NCBI GenBank assembly: GCA_004376325.1
Contig: SOKC01000100.1
Coordinates: 1-25,845, forward strand
Origin: Actinomycetota bacterium
GTDB taxonomy: Bacteria; Actinomycetota; Humimicrobiia; Humimicrobiales; Humimicrobiaceae
DNA: 25,845 nt
Direction: 5' to 3'
Position 1 is the first letter of the stretch; every line of letters starts with the position of its first letter. Below the pieces are notes generated by a model that worked only from the letters and a program-made list of their open reading frames with translations, was not told the origin of the DNA and ran no database searches. A program made the translations under genes and the position numbers. Below are positions 1-7,581 of the stretch, in pieces.

Positions 1-71
1 GGGCATGATATTTCACCGATGTTATGCGGCTTTTTAAAATGTAGAATTAAATTAGAATTTAAATTTTTCAT
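1..71 (-). CDS. IscU/NifU-like Fe-S scaffold protein (5' end only)
   Basis: The minus strand opens with an ATG at 71-69 and reads 23 codons to the window edge without a stop. Residues 9 onward read ILHFKKPHNIGEI, which matches the N-terminal signature of the IscU/NifU scaffold family (HF-x-x-P-x-N-x-G-E/x-I), the proteins on which Fe-S clusters are assembled before transfer to apo-enzymes. Only the first two dozen residues are visible, so the cluster-binding cysteines cannot be checked. The gene is divergent from bshC and shares its 89-bp upstream region. No Shine-Dalgarno sequence is visible. The plus strand of the same bases is also open but has no recognisable protein signature. Confidence 0.6.
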   Translation of the reverse strand, partial: MKNLNSNLILHFKKPHNIGEISC

Positions 72-79
72 AGTAATAT

Positions 80-109
80 TTGTACGCCTGGATAATTATA
101 CGATATTAT
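80..109 (+). promoter_or_regulatory. Candidate promoter for the bacillithiol cluster
   Basis: TTGTAC (80-85) and TATTAT (104-109) are separated by 18 bases, a sigma-70-like arrangement placing transcription start near 116, about 45 bases before the bshC ATG. It overlaps the candidate -10 of the divergent gene, so the two may compete. The region is AT-rich, so chance matches are likely. Confidence 0.35.
95..100 (-). promoter_or_regulatory. Candidate -10 element for the leftward scaffold gene
   Basis: On the minus strand the sequence TATAAT occurs 24 bases upstream of the ATG at 71. No good -35 box is apparent at the usual distance, so this is a weak call based on the consensus hexamer and its position in a divergent intergenic region. 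Confidence 0.3.
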
Positions 110-160
110 GTAAAATATTATAAAGTTTAGTTTTTTTATTTCATAAATATTTATATTCTG

Positions 161-1825
161 ATGATTGAATCAAAAGAGATAAATACCGAAAAATTTTATT
201 ATAACCATCTGTTTAGAGATTATATTTTTAATTTTGAAAATGTCGGTGAATATTACCAGTATAATTACAGAAACATAGGTGGTTATAAAAAAAGAGTCTT
301 AGACATCAAGACAGATTATGATAAAGAAAACAGGTCAAAAATTTACAATATTTTAAAGGACTATAATAAAAGTATTGGCTGCAGCCAGAAAACTATAGAA
401 AATATAGAAAAACTTAAAAGTAAAAAATCAGCAGTCATTATAGGAGGGCAGCAGCCAGGATTTTTAACCGGCCCTATATTTATAATATTTAAGATAATCA
501 CCATATTAAAGGTAAGCAGTTACTTTGAAAAAGAATTAAAAATACCTATAATCCCATGTTTCTGGAATGCGTCAGATGACAATAGTTTTAACCAGATTGA
601 TAATTTAAATGTAATTGATAAGGAAATTACAAATATCAAACTTGACCTGTCCGATTTTGACCCAAAAACCAGATATTCGGATATCTATCTTGCTGATAGC
701 AGGTTTAAGGAGGCAATTGAAAAACTGGAAAGTATTCTTTATTCTACAAGCTTTAAAACTGAAGTAATGGATTTTTATAAAAATATTCTAGCGAGTGCTT
801 TAAAGAATTGTTCTAACCCTAAAGGAGAAATAAATGTTTCTTCTTTTTTTTCAGTTATAATTACAAGAATGTTTTCTGGTTATGGTCTTGTAATCATAGA
901 TCCTGCTGATGTTGAACTGAAAAAGTTGTCCTGCAATCTGCTGGAATTTGACATTAGTAAACATTACCAGATAAGCCATTTAATAAACTCCACCGGTAAA
1001 AAACTCAATAGCTGTGGTTATCACAGTCAGCTTAGTTCCACACCCGGAACGCTTGATTTTTTTTATTGTGTTGATGGCATCAGGAAGAAGATATATTCTG
1101 ATAGCGATAATTTATTTGAAATTTCAGATAAGAGGTATAACAAAAAAGAATTCTGGGATCTGTTGATAGAAAAACCTGCTGCCATTAGCCTGAATGTGAT
1201 ATTAAGACCATTGCTTCAGGACAAACTTTTACCGGTATTATGCTCAATTTGTGGACCAGGCGAATCCAGTTACTATGCTCAGTTAAAGCCTGTTTATAAT
1301 CTTTATGGTTTAAAAATGCCAGTTATTTATCCCAGATTTTCTGCAACTGTAGTTGAAAAGAAAATAAAAAGACTAATTGTAAAGTTAAAAATTACAGATA
1401 TAGAATTGGAATCAAGCAAAGAAGAAATAATCAGGCAAGCCGTTAGTAAAAGATTAAAAATAGATATGGGAAAGTTAGTACTGAATCTGGAAAGTGACAT
1501 ACAAATAAAACTTGAAAAATTAGAGAAAAGTTTTTCAGATTTAGAAATGAATATTTCGAGTTCTTTTGATAGAATTAAAAGGAATATAAAAAAGGAGATA
1601 AAGGTTCTTAATAAAAAACTATATTCTGAATTAAAAAGGCAGAATAAATTTACAGTTGAAGGCATAAATAAAATTTATATGAATATTTTTCCAGATAATA
1701 ATTTGCAGGAGCGCGAAATTAATATAATCAGTTATTTGAATAGATATGGCTTTGATTTTATAGATGATTTGTACTCTGCAGTAACCCCCCTGGATTTCCG
1801 GCATAAATTTTTAGAAATTATTTAA
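161..1825 (+). CDS. bshC: Bacillithiol synthase (putative cysteine-adding enzyme) BshC
   Basis: BshC is taken to catalyse the last step of bacillithiol synthesis, joining cysteine to glucosaminyl-malate in the cytoplasm. The 554-residue length is close to the family's usual roughly 540. Recognisable blocks are GGQQPGFLTGP near residue 95 (family form xGQQxGLxTGP), CFWNASDDNSF near 133 (family form VFWIAxEDHDF), and RPLLQDKLLPVLCSICGPGE followed by YYAQLKPVY near 350-380. The C-terminal third (about 405-490) is Lys/Glu/Leu-rich and probably coiled coil, as in characterised BshC. The ATG at 161 has no clear ribosome-binding site, but the reading frame begins with the expected N-terminal region. 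It is the first gene of a bshC-bshB-bshA cluster, with bshB following after 9 bases. The sequence is divergent from Bacillus proteins but the core motifs are intact. Confidence 0.9.
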   Translation: MIESKEINTEKFYYNHLFRDYIFNFENVGEYYQYNYRNIGGYKKRVLDIKTDYDKENRSKIYNILKDYNKSIGCSQKTIENIEKLKSKKSAVIIGGQQPGFLTGPIFIIFKIITILKVSSYFEKELKIPIIPCFWNASDDNSFNQIDNLNVIDKEITNIKLDLSDFDPKTRYSDIYLADSRFKEAIEKLESILYSTSFKTEVMDFYKNILASALKNCSNPKGEINVSSFFSVIITRMFSGYGLVIIDPADVELKKLSCNLLEFDISKHYQISHLINSTGKKLNSCGYHSQLSSTPGTLDFFYCVDGIRKKIYSDSDNLFEISDKRYNKKEFWDLLIEKPAAISLNVILRPLLQDKLLPVLCSICGPGESSYYAQLKPVYNLYGLKMPVIYPRFSATVVEKKIKRLIVKLKITDIELESSKEEIIRQAVSKRLKIDMGKLVLNLESDIQIKLEKLEKSFSDLEMNISSSFDRIKRNIKKEIKVLNKKLYSELKRQNKFTVEGINKIYMNIFPDNNLQEREINIISYLNRYGFDFIDDLYSAVTPLDFRHKFLEII

Positions 1826-1834
1826 AGTAAAAAA

Positions 1835-2560
1835 ATGAAAAAAGAAATTAGAATAGATGCTCTGGCTTTCAGCCCTCATCCGGATGATGCAGAAATGGGC
1901 TGTGGGGGACTTCTTTTAAAGTTAAAAGATAAGGGATACAGGACAGGGATAATAGATCTTACCAGATCCGAGCTCTCCACAAATGGTAATTTAGAAACCA
2001 GGGAAGAAGAAATAAAAGAAGCGTCAAAAATACTGGGATTGGATATACGGGAAAATCTTGGACTTGAAGATACTAATATAAAAAATGATTATGACAGCAG
2101 GTTGAAAGTAATAAGTGCCATAAGGAAATACAGGCCAGGGCTTGTTCTTATACCTTTCTGGAGAGACAGGCATCCCGATCATGAAAACTCTTATAAGTTA
2201 TTAAAAGATGCTATTTTTATTTCAGGACTTAAAAAATTTAAAACCGGGCTGGACTCTTACAGACCGGATGTGGTAATTAACTATATGCTTCATTATGAAT
2301 TCAAGCCCAATTTCATAGTTGATATAAGCCAGTATTATGATAAGAAGTTTAGCGCAGTTGCTGCTTATAAATCCCAGTTCTATAGTGATGTCGCAAAAGA
2401 GGTGATGACCCATATAGCTTCCAAATATTTTTTTGACGTAATTAATAGCAGGCATCAATGTTCAGGGTTAAAAATAAGGGCAGAATATGGGGAGCCATAT
2501 TATATAGAATCTGATATTAAGATTGATGATCCTCTGGAATTTTTTAAGTATTTGAAATAA
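1835..2560 (+). CDS. bshB1: N-acetylglucosaminyl-malate deacetylase (LmbE/PIG-L family) BshB
   Basis: This 241-residue protein belongs to the LmbE/PIG-L metal-dependent deacetylases. In bacillithiol synthesis this enzyme removes the acetyl group from N-acetylglucosaminyl-malate to give glucosaminyl-malate. The zinc-site motif SPHPDD lies at residues 13-18 (His15, Asp18) and the second motif HPDH at 113-116. Length fits BshB1. Motifs alone do not distinguish it from other LmbE deacetylases such as mycothiol MshB or bacillithiol-conjugate amidase; the assignment rests on its position between bshC (9 bases upstream) and bshA (43 bases downstream). The ATG has no obvious Shine-Dalgarno sequence, and translation may be coupled to bshC. 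Confidence 0.87.
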   Translation: MKKEIRIDALAFSPHPDDAEMGCGGLLLKLKDKGYRTGIIDLTRSELSTNGNLETREEEIKEASKILGLDIRENLGLEDTNIKNDYDSRLKVISAIRKYRPGLVLIPFWRDRHPDHENSYKLLKDAIFISGLKKFKTGLDSYRPDVVINYMLHYEFKPNFIVDISQYYDKKFSAVAAYKSQFYSDVAKEVMTHIASKYFFDVINSRHQCSGLKIRAEYGEPYYIESDIKIDDPLEFFKYLK

Positions 2561-2603
2561 TGTTAAGGCATCTTTAAAATCTATCGACCGGTGGATTTGT
2601 ATT

Positions 2604-3722
2604 ATGAATATAGGAATGACCTGTTATCCAACTTATGGCGGCAGCGGAGCAGTGGCTGCAGAATTGGGGATGGAGCTGGCAAAGAAAGGTCATAATATAC
2701 ATTTTATAAGCTATGATATCCCGTTCAGGCTGAATAAATTCTATAAAAATATTTTTTTCCATGAAGTTGAAATGCTTGAGTACCCCCTTTTTAAATACCC
2801 TCCTTACAGTCTGTCCCTGAGTGCAAAAATGGCTGAAGTTATAGAATCGGAGAAATTAGACATCCTTCATGTACATTATGCCATGCCTCATGCGACTTCT
2901 GCATATCTGGCAAAAAAAATAATAGGAAGTAGCAAAATAAAATTCATAACCACATTGCATGGAACCGATATTACTCTGGTAGGGAATCACGAGTCTTTTT
3001 ATAGGATAACAAAATTCAGCATAGAGGAAAGTGACGGCATTACTTGTGTTTCTAATTATCTCAAAGAAACCACTGCAAAGATCTTTAAAATAAATAAAGA
3101 AATGGAAGTGATTTACAATTTTGTAGATACTGAAAAATATAAAAGGGGAAGTGACAATAGAAGAAATATAGACTTTATTGATAAAGATGATAAGGTGATT
3201 ATGCATATTTCTAATTTCAGGCCGGTAAAAAGAATAGAAAACATTGTAAAAGTATTTTGCTCGGTTAGTAAAATGGTAAAAAGTAAATTATTACTTATAG
3301 GTGATGGCCCGGATATATGCAAAATCAGGAGTATGGTAAATGAGCTAAACCTTCAAAATAAAGTATTATTTTTAGGTATTCAGGAAAATATAATACCGCT
3401 TCTTAGCATTAGCGATGTCTATATGCTTCCTTCGAAAAGTGAGGGTTTCGGACTTTCGGCGCTGGAGGCTTTAAGCTGTGAGGTTCCTGTGATAGGTACA
3501 AATACGGGGGGACTTAAAGAGGTAATTGAAAATGGAAAGTCAGGCTTTATTTTTAATCCCGAAGATATTGATTCTATGAGTGAAGCGGCTCTAAGGATTC
3601 TCAGCAATGCAGATATCAGGGTAAAAATGGGTGTTGAAGCAAGAAAAAGGGCTAAACTTTTCGACAGTAAGTTAATAGTTCCCAGGTATTTGAAATATTA
3701 TGAAAAAATTTTAGAAAGCTAA
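2604..3722 (+). CDS. bshA: N-acetyl-alpha-D-glucosaminyl L-malate synthase BshA
   Basis: BshA is the GT4-family glycosyltransferase that begins bacillithiol synthesis, transferring GlcNAc from UDP-GlcNAc to L-malate. The 372-residue protein shows the BshA-type N terminus (TCYPTYGGSGAVAAELG, residues 6-22), a FKYPPYSLSLSAKMAEV block at 63-79, and DILHVHYAMPHA at 86-97, all close to Bacillus BshA. The C-terminal Rossmann half has SNFRPVKRIE (203-212) and the nucleotide-sugar EX7E element SEGFGLSALEAL with Glu280 and Glu288. The start ATG is preceded at 7 bases by a partial ribosome-binding site, GGTGGA. With BshC and BshB it forms an apparently complete pathway in one cluster. Identification is secure at family level. 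Confidence 0.93.
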   Translation: MNIGMTCYPTYGGSGAVAAELGMELAKKGHNIHFISYDIPFRLNKFYKNIFFHEVEMLEYPLFKYPPYSLSLSAKMAEVIESEKLDILHVHYAMPHATSAYLAKKIIGSSKIKFITTLHGTDITLVGNHESFYRITKFSIEESDGITCVSNYLKETTAKIFKINKEMEVIYNFVDTEKYKRGSDNRRNIDFIDKDDKVIMHISNFRPVKRIENIVKVFCSVSKMVKSKLLLIGDGPDICKIRSMVNELNLQNKVLFLGIQENIIPLLSISDVYMLPSKSEGFGLSALEALSCEVPVIGTNTGGLKEVIENGKSGFIFNPEDIDSMSEAALRILSNADIRVKMGVEARKRAKLFDSKLIVPRYLKYYEKILES

Positions 3723-3739
3723 TAAATTTGTTATTTTAA

Positions 3740-3771
3740 TTGTTTTAGTCATATATCTATGCTATTATAAT
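3740..3771 (+). promoter_or_regulatory. Candidate promoter of the ilvD leader
   Basis: TTGTTT (3740-3745) and a consensus TATAAT (3766-3771) are spaced 20 bases, longer than ideal. Start of transcription would fall near 3778, giving a leader that includes the 49-codon ORF and the downstream hairpin before ilvD. The wide spacer makes this tentative. Confidence 0.3.
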
Positions 3772-3798
3772 TTTTCAAATAAATTTTCAATAGTTATT

Positions 3799-3948
3799 AT
3801 GAATACTATAAGAAGAAGTTTATCAAATAAACTTAAAAATGAGTTTTTTAAAACTCATTTTACCGGTAATACAAATACTACCGGTCTTTGTCTATGTATT
3901 CTTTTAATTTTAACCTGTCTACTAATTTTGGTCGGTATTCTATCCTAA
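3799..3948 (+). CDS. Small Leu/Ile-rich ORF, possible leader peptide or small membrane protein
   Basis: An ATG at 3799 opens 49 codons ending in TAA at 3946-3948. The first half is basic and polar (four Lys and two Arg in 18 residues). The last 20 residues hold nine Leu, four Ile and one Val plus three Cys, reading GLCLCILLILTCLLILVG from residue 29. Two interpretations fit. It may be a leader peptide sensing branched-chain amino acids, because it lies just before ilvD and its stop codon touches the 5' arm of a hairpin with a T run. Or it may be a small single-pass membrane protein, since a transmembrane helix has the same composition. No Shine-Dalgarno sequence precedes the ATG, and it is long for a leader peptide, so it may also be a chance ORF. 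Confidence 0.35.
   Translation: MNTIRRSLSNKLKNEFFKTHFTGNTNTTGLCLCILLILTCLLILVGILS
3836..3861. repeat. 12-bp perfect inverted repeat
   Basis: AAAATGAGTTTT (3836-3847) and AAAACTCATTTT (3850-3861) are exact inverted copies around a TT centre. The right arm ends in four T residues, so it could act as a weak terminator for the bsh cluster. It lies inside the 49-codon ORF. It is followed by two copies of ACCGGT (3862-3867 and 3880-3885), which can themselves pair. Confidence 0.55.
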
Positions 3949-4004
3949 TTTCAGGACAAATATTGTCTTTTGCATTGTATAATAATAGTCCTGTAAATTC
4001 TTTT
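3947..4004 (+). promoter_or_regulatory. Hairpin with short T run upstream of ilvD (possible attenuator)
   Basis: AATTTCAGGAC (3947-3957) pairs with GTCCTG-T-AAATT (3988-3999) over 11 base pairs with one bulged T, followed by CTTTT. The same 5' arm can instead form a short hairpin GACAA-ATA-TTGTC (3955-3967), also followed by T residues, so two mutually exclusive folds are possible. The 30-base loop and AT-rich ends make the long form only moderately stable. Confidence 0.35.
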
Positions 4005-4079
4005 ATAAGTATTTCAAATGCCTGTTATATTATATAATTGAAATATTTGAAAAGTAATTTCTTAAGGTAAGGAGGAAAA

Positions 4080-5738
4080 TTGAGAAGTGATATTATGAAA
4101 AAGGGAGTTGCAAGGCTACCACACAGGTCGATTTTTAAGTCTTTAGGATATACTGATGAAGAAATAAGGAGGCCCATAATTGGAGTTGTAAATTCAGTAA
4201 ATGAATTAATACCGGGCCACATGCATCTTGATAGTATTGCCGGGGCGGTTAAAGCGGGAATCAGGATAGCCGGAGGCACACCCCAGGAATTTTCGACAAT
4301 AGGCGTGTGCGACGGAGTGGCTATGAATCATATTGGGATGAAATATTCTCTTGCCACAAGGGAAATAATAGCTGACAGTATAGAAGCAGTATCAATGGCG
4401 CATCCTTTTGACGGGCTGGTTCTGATACCATCCTGCGATAAAATTGTCCCGGGAATGATTATGGCGGCACTCAGGTTAAATATTCCTTCAATTGTGATAA
4501 GCGGCGGACCAATGCTGGCAGGAAAATTTAAAGGTGAGGATATCGATTACAGCACCTGCTATGAAGCTATCGGGAAATATAAAAAGGGTAAATACACTGA
4601 TGAGGATTTAAGAGAGATAGAGGAAGAAGCCTGCCCTACATGGGGGAGCTGTTCAGGAATGTTTACAGCTAATTCAATGAACTGTCTATCAGAGGCAATA
4701 GGGATCGCGTTGCCTGGAAATGGCACTATCCCTGCAGTCTATTCCAAAAGATTAAGACTGGCAAAGACTGCCGGAATGAAGATTATGGAACTTATAAATA
4801 AAAATATTAAACCAAAAGATATTGTAACCATAGATGCGGTAAAGAACGCACTTGCAGTTGATATGGCGCTTGGCTGCTCAACCAATACAATTCTTCATCT
4901 GCCGGCGATTGCTAATGAAGCCGGAGTTGATTTTAACCTGGAAATGGTAAACGAAATAAGTAACAGGACACCTAATTTATGCAGATTAAGCCCGGCAGGT
5001 AAACATCATCTTGAGGATTTGTACAGCGCTGGCGGAGTAGAAGCAGTAATGGATGAACTTCTAAAAAACGGATTGATTAATGGCGAGCTTGGTACTGTTA
5101 GCGGGGAAAAAGTGAAGGAAAATATATCAGGTTCTAAGATTTTAAACAAGGAAGTTATAAGAGAAGTTTCCAATCCTTATATTAAAGATGGCGGTATTGC
5201 TATCCTATGGGGTAATCTTGCTCCTGAAGGATGCGTGGTAAAAAGGGTGGCTGTAGATCCTTCAATGTATTACCATAAGGGTAAAGCCAGAATATTTAAT
5301 AGTGAAGAAGAATCCTTGGAAGCAATAATGAATGGAAAAATAAATTCCGGAGATGTGATAATAATAAGATATGAAGGTCCTAAAGGAGGGCCCGGAATGC
5401 GGGAAATGCTTGCTCCGACATCGGCTATTGCCGGAATTGGTCTGGACAGGGAAGTTGTCTTAATTACAGATGGCAGATTTTCAGGTGCTACAAGGGGAGC
5501 TTCTATTGGACACGTGTCACCTGAAGCTCAGGCCGGGGGGCCAATTTGTATTGTGGAAGAAGGAGATTTTATTGAAATAAATATACCAGAAAATAAGATA
5601 AAGCTGCTTTTAAGTGATGAAGAAATAGAAAGGAGAATGAAAAGCTGGCAGCCTCCGACAATAAAAATAAAGGAAGGTTATCTTGCCAGATATTCAAGGC
5701 TTGTAACTTCAGCAGCAAAAGGAGCTATACTTGAATAA
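4080..5738 (+). CDS. ilvD: Dihydroxy-acid dehydratase IlvD
   Basis: IlvD dehydrates 2,3-dihydroxy-isovalerate and 2,3-dihydroxy-3-methylvalerate to the 2-oxo acids that precede valine/leucine and isoleucine. The 552-residue length is normal. Seen motifs include PSCDKIVPG (Cys119), CPTWGSCSGMFTANSM (Cys185, Cys191) and GRFSGATRGASIGHVSPEA near the C terminus. At the first cluster-ligand position the protein has PGHMHL (45-50) rather than the PCN of plant and mycobacterial [2Fe-2S] enzymes, which places it with the E. coli-like type known for an oxygen-sensitive [4Fe-4S] cluster. The start is TTG at 4080: AAGGAGG at 4069-4075 lies 4 bases ahead, whereas the next ATG (4095) is too far, and MRSD is a common family N terminus. 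It begins the branched-chain amino acid run. Confidence 0.96.
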   Translation: MRSDIMKKGVARLPHRSIFKSLGYTDEEIRRPIIGVVNSVNELIPGHMHLDSIAGAVKAGIRIAGGTPQEFSTIGVCDGVAMNHIGMKYSLATREIIADSIEAVSMAHPFDGLVLIPSCDKIVPGMIMAALRLNIPSIVISGGPMLAGKFKGEDIDYSTCYEAIGKYKKGKYTDEDLREIEEEACPTWGSCSGMFTANSMNCLSEAIGIALPGNGTIPAVYSKRLRLAKTAGMKIMELINKNIKPKDIVTIDAVKNALAVDMALGCSTNTILHLPAIANEAGVDFNLEMVNEISNRTPNLCRLSPAGKHHLEDLYSAGGVEAVMDELLKNGLINGELGTVSGEKVKENISGSKILNKEVIREVSNPYIKDGGIAILWGNLAPEGCVVKRVAVDPSMYYHKGKARIFNSEEESLEAIMNGKINSGDVIIIRYEGPKGGPGMREMLAPTSAIAGIGLDREVVLITDGRFSGATRGASIGHVSPEAQAGGPICIVEEGDFIEINIPENKIKLLLSDEEIERRMKSWQPPTIKIKEGYLARYSRLVTSAAKGAILE

Positions 5739-5749
5739 TTTTGTTAATT

Positions 5750-5816
5750 TTTTAAGTGTTTTATTTTTTAAAAAAGAATAAAAAAATGGTATAATTATCA
5801 AATCATTTTAAGTGTT
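5750..5816 (+). repeat. 11-bp direct repeat flanking the ilvB promoter
   Basis: TTTTAAGTGTT occurs exactly at 5750-5760 and 5806-5816, start points 56 bases apart, on either side of the extended -10 at 5787-5795. The placement resembles paired operator sites, but the motif is AT-rich and no matching regulator gene is in the window. Confidence 0.45.
5787..5795 (+). promoter_or_regulatory. Extended -10 promoter element before ilvB
   Basis: The sequence TGGTATAAT is an extended -10 (TGn followed by the consensus TATAAT). The -35 position is only AT-rich, as is common for extended -10 promoters. Transcription would start near 5802, 50 bases before the ilvB ATG, so ilvB and the genes after it may be expressed separately from ilvD. 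Confidence 0.45.
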
Positions 5817-5851
5817 ATAAAGTTGTTACAAATATAGGGAGTGAAATTACA

Positions 5852-7561
5852 ATGGCAAAAATTACCGGCGCGCAAATGATAATAAAATGTTTAAAGGAAG
5901 AGGGAGTAGAAGTAATATTTGGGTATCCCGGAGGCAAGGTAATTCCTTTATATGACGCATTATTTGACAGTGATATAAGGCACATACTGGTAAGACATGA
6001 GCAGGGAGCGGCACATGCAGCAGACGGTTATGCCAGGGTAACCGGAAAAACCGGGGTTTGCATTGCTACCTCAGGACCGGGAGCAACTAATCTGGTTACC
6101 GGTATTGCTAATGCGCATATGGACTCCATACCCATAGTGGCTATAACCGGACAGGTAGGTACAGCCCAGATTGGTACCGATGCCTTCCAGGAAGCAGATA
6201 TAACCGGTATAGCTGCGCCTGTAACCAAGCATAATTATCTGGTAAAAGATGTTAAAGAATTACCCAGAGTAATAAAAGAGGCTTTCAGGATAGCATCTAC
6301 TGGCAGACCGGGTCCAGTTCTAATTGATATTCCGGTTGACATAACAACTGATTTGATAGATGAGAACTTTAAATTGGATATCAGTCTACCCGGATATAAA
6401 CCCACACTTAAAGGTAATCTTAAGCAGGTTAGGATGGCAGCAAAAAAAATAGCTGAAAGTAAAAAACCGGTAATTTTTGCGGGGGGAGGAGTAATCTCTT
6501 CAGGAGCAAGTGATATTTTAAGAAAATTTGTAAAGATTGCAAAAATTCCGGTTATTACTTCACTTTTAGGAATGGGCTCATTTCCTGAAAACAATGAGTT
6601 ATCCTTAAGTATGGCCGGTATGCACGGAACAAAATATGCAAATCTGGCGTTTACTGAAGCTGACCTGATAATTGCAGTAGGGGTTAGATTTGATGACAGA
6701 GTTACCGGTAAATTATCGGAATTTGCACCGGAGGCCGATATAATTCATATAGATATTGATCCAGCGGAAATTGGGAAAAATGTTAAAGTATTAATTCCTG
6801 TTGTAGGAGATGCAAAAATTGTTCTTACTGATCTGGAAAATGAGTACAGGAAATATATTGAGAAGAAAGGTATTCCGGACAGGAAAGAGTGGTTGTCAAG
6901 AATTAAAAAATTAAAGGAAGATTATCCGCTTAAATATGACCGGAGTTCCAATAAGGTTAAGCCTGCTTATGTTGTTGAGAAAATTTATGAGCTGACCAAA
7001 GGTGATGCGATAATCTGTACCGAAGTAGGTCAGAATCAGATGTGGGCTGCCCAGTTTTACAAATTTACAAAACCCAGGACGCTGGTCTCTTCTGGAGGAT
7101 TGGGCACCATGGGATTTGGCCTGCCCGCAGCAATTGGTGCAAAAATCGGCAGGCCGGATAAAACAGTAATAGATATAGCCGGTGATGGCAGCATACAGAT
7201 GGTATCGCAGGAGCTTTCCACGGCAGTTACAAATAAAATAAATATAAAAATTATGCTTCTCAATAATGGATATTTAGGCATGGTTAGACAATGGCAGGAA
7301 TTTTTCTTTAAAAAAAGGTATTCCCAGACCTGTATTTATAATTGTGTTGATTTTGTAAAGTTAGTAGAAGCATACGGTGGGGTTGGTTTCAGGGTTAAAA
7401 AAAAGGAAGAGGTTGAGGGTGCCATAAAGAAGGCTCTGGAGATAAACAATCTGGTACTGGTAGATTTCTGGATAGACAGAGAAGAAAACGTTTACCCTAT
7501 GGTGGCACCGGGTTCCCCAATAAGTGAAATGTTAGAAAGTGAAATGTTAGAAGGTGTATAG
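5852..7561 (+). CDS. ilvB: Acetolactate (acetohydroxyacid) synthase large subunit IlvB
   Basis: This thiamine-diphosphate enzyme condenses pyruvate with pyruvate or 2-oxobutyrate, the first common step for valine, leucine and isoleucine. The 569-residue length is typical. It has the catalytic Glu50 in VRHEQGAAHAADGYAR, the FAD-domain region with GVRFDDRVTGK (277-287), and the ThDP/Mg motif GDGS (444-447) with NNGYLGMVRQWQ (471-482). The VRQWQ segment is typical of biosynthetic, FAD-containing synthases rather than catabolic acetolactate synthase. AGGGAGTG sits 8 bases before the ATG. The C terminus carries a recent-looking repeat, SEMLE-SEMLE, from a 15-bp tandem duplication. ilvN follows after 20 bases. 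Confidence 0.97.
   Translation: MAKITGAQMIIKCLKEEGVEVIFGYPGGKVIPLYDALFDSDIRHILVRHEQGAAHAADGYARVTGKTGVCIATSGPGATNLVTGIANAHMDSIPIVAITGQVGTAQIGTDAFQEADITGIAAPVTKHNYLVKDVKELPRVIKEAFRIASTGRPGPVLIDIPVDITTDLIDENFKLDISLPGYKPTLKGNLKQVRMAAKKIAESKKPVIFAGGGVISSGASDILRKFVKIAKIPVITSLLGMGSFPENNELSLSMAGMHGTKYANLAFTEADLIIAVGVRFDDRVTGKLSEFAPEADIIHIDIDPAEIGKNVKVLIPVVGDAKIVLTDLENEYRKYIEKKGIPDRKEWLSRIKKLKEDYPLKYDRSSNKVKPAYVVEKIYELTKGDAIICTEVGQNQMWAAQFYKFTKPRTLVSSGGLGTMGFGLPAAIGAKIGRPDKTVIDIAGDGSIQMVSQELSTAVTNKINIKIMLLNNGYLGMVRQWQEFFFKKRYSQTCIYNCVDFVKLVEAYGGVGFRVKKKEEVEGAIKKALEINNLVLVDFWIDREENVYPMVAPGSPISEMLESEMLEGV
7523..7552 (+). repeat. 15-bp exact tandem duplication at the ilvB 3' end
   Basis: AGTGAAATGTTAGAA is present twice head to tail (7523-7537, 7538-7552), in frame, adding five residues (SEMLE) just before the ilvB stop codon. 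Confidence 0.9.
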
Positions 7562-7581
7562 AAGATGAAAGGTGGGATATT

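Larger units (their letters stand above)
3723..4079 (+). other. 357-bp leader region between bshA and ilvD
   Basis: This stretch contains no long gene. It holds a candidate promoter near 3740-3771, a 49-codon ORF (3799-3948), an inverted repeat inside that ORF, a second hairpin with a short T run (3947-4004), a perfect TATAAT at 3978-3983 (candidate second promoter, weak -35), and the strong ribosome-binding site of ilvD. No T-box consensus (AGGGTGGNACCGCG-like) was found. Confidence 0.6.

Noticed and set aside
1..123. Plus-strand open frame of 40 codons at the left edge
   Set aside because: It shows no recognisable motif, while the minus strand of the same bases gives a clear IscU/NifU N terminus.
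3860..4079. T-box riboswitch before ilvD
   Set aside because: Expected in many low-GC bacteria for branched-chain genes, but no AGGGTGGNACCGCG-like motif or specifier-loop arrangement was seen.
5852..7561. Catabolic acetolactate synthase instead of the biosynthetic enzyme
   Set aside because: The VRQWQ segment, the adjacent regulatory subunit and the operon context all indicate the biosynthetic form.
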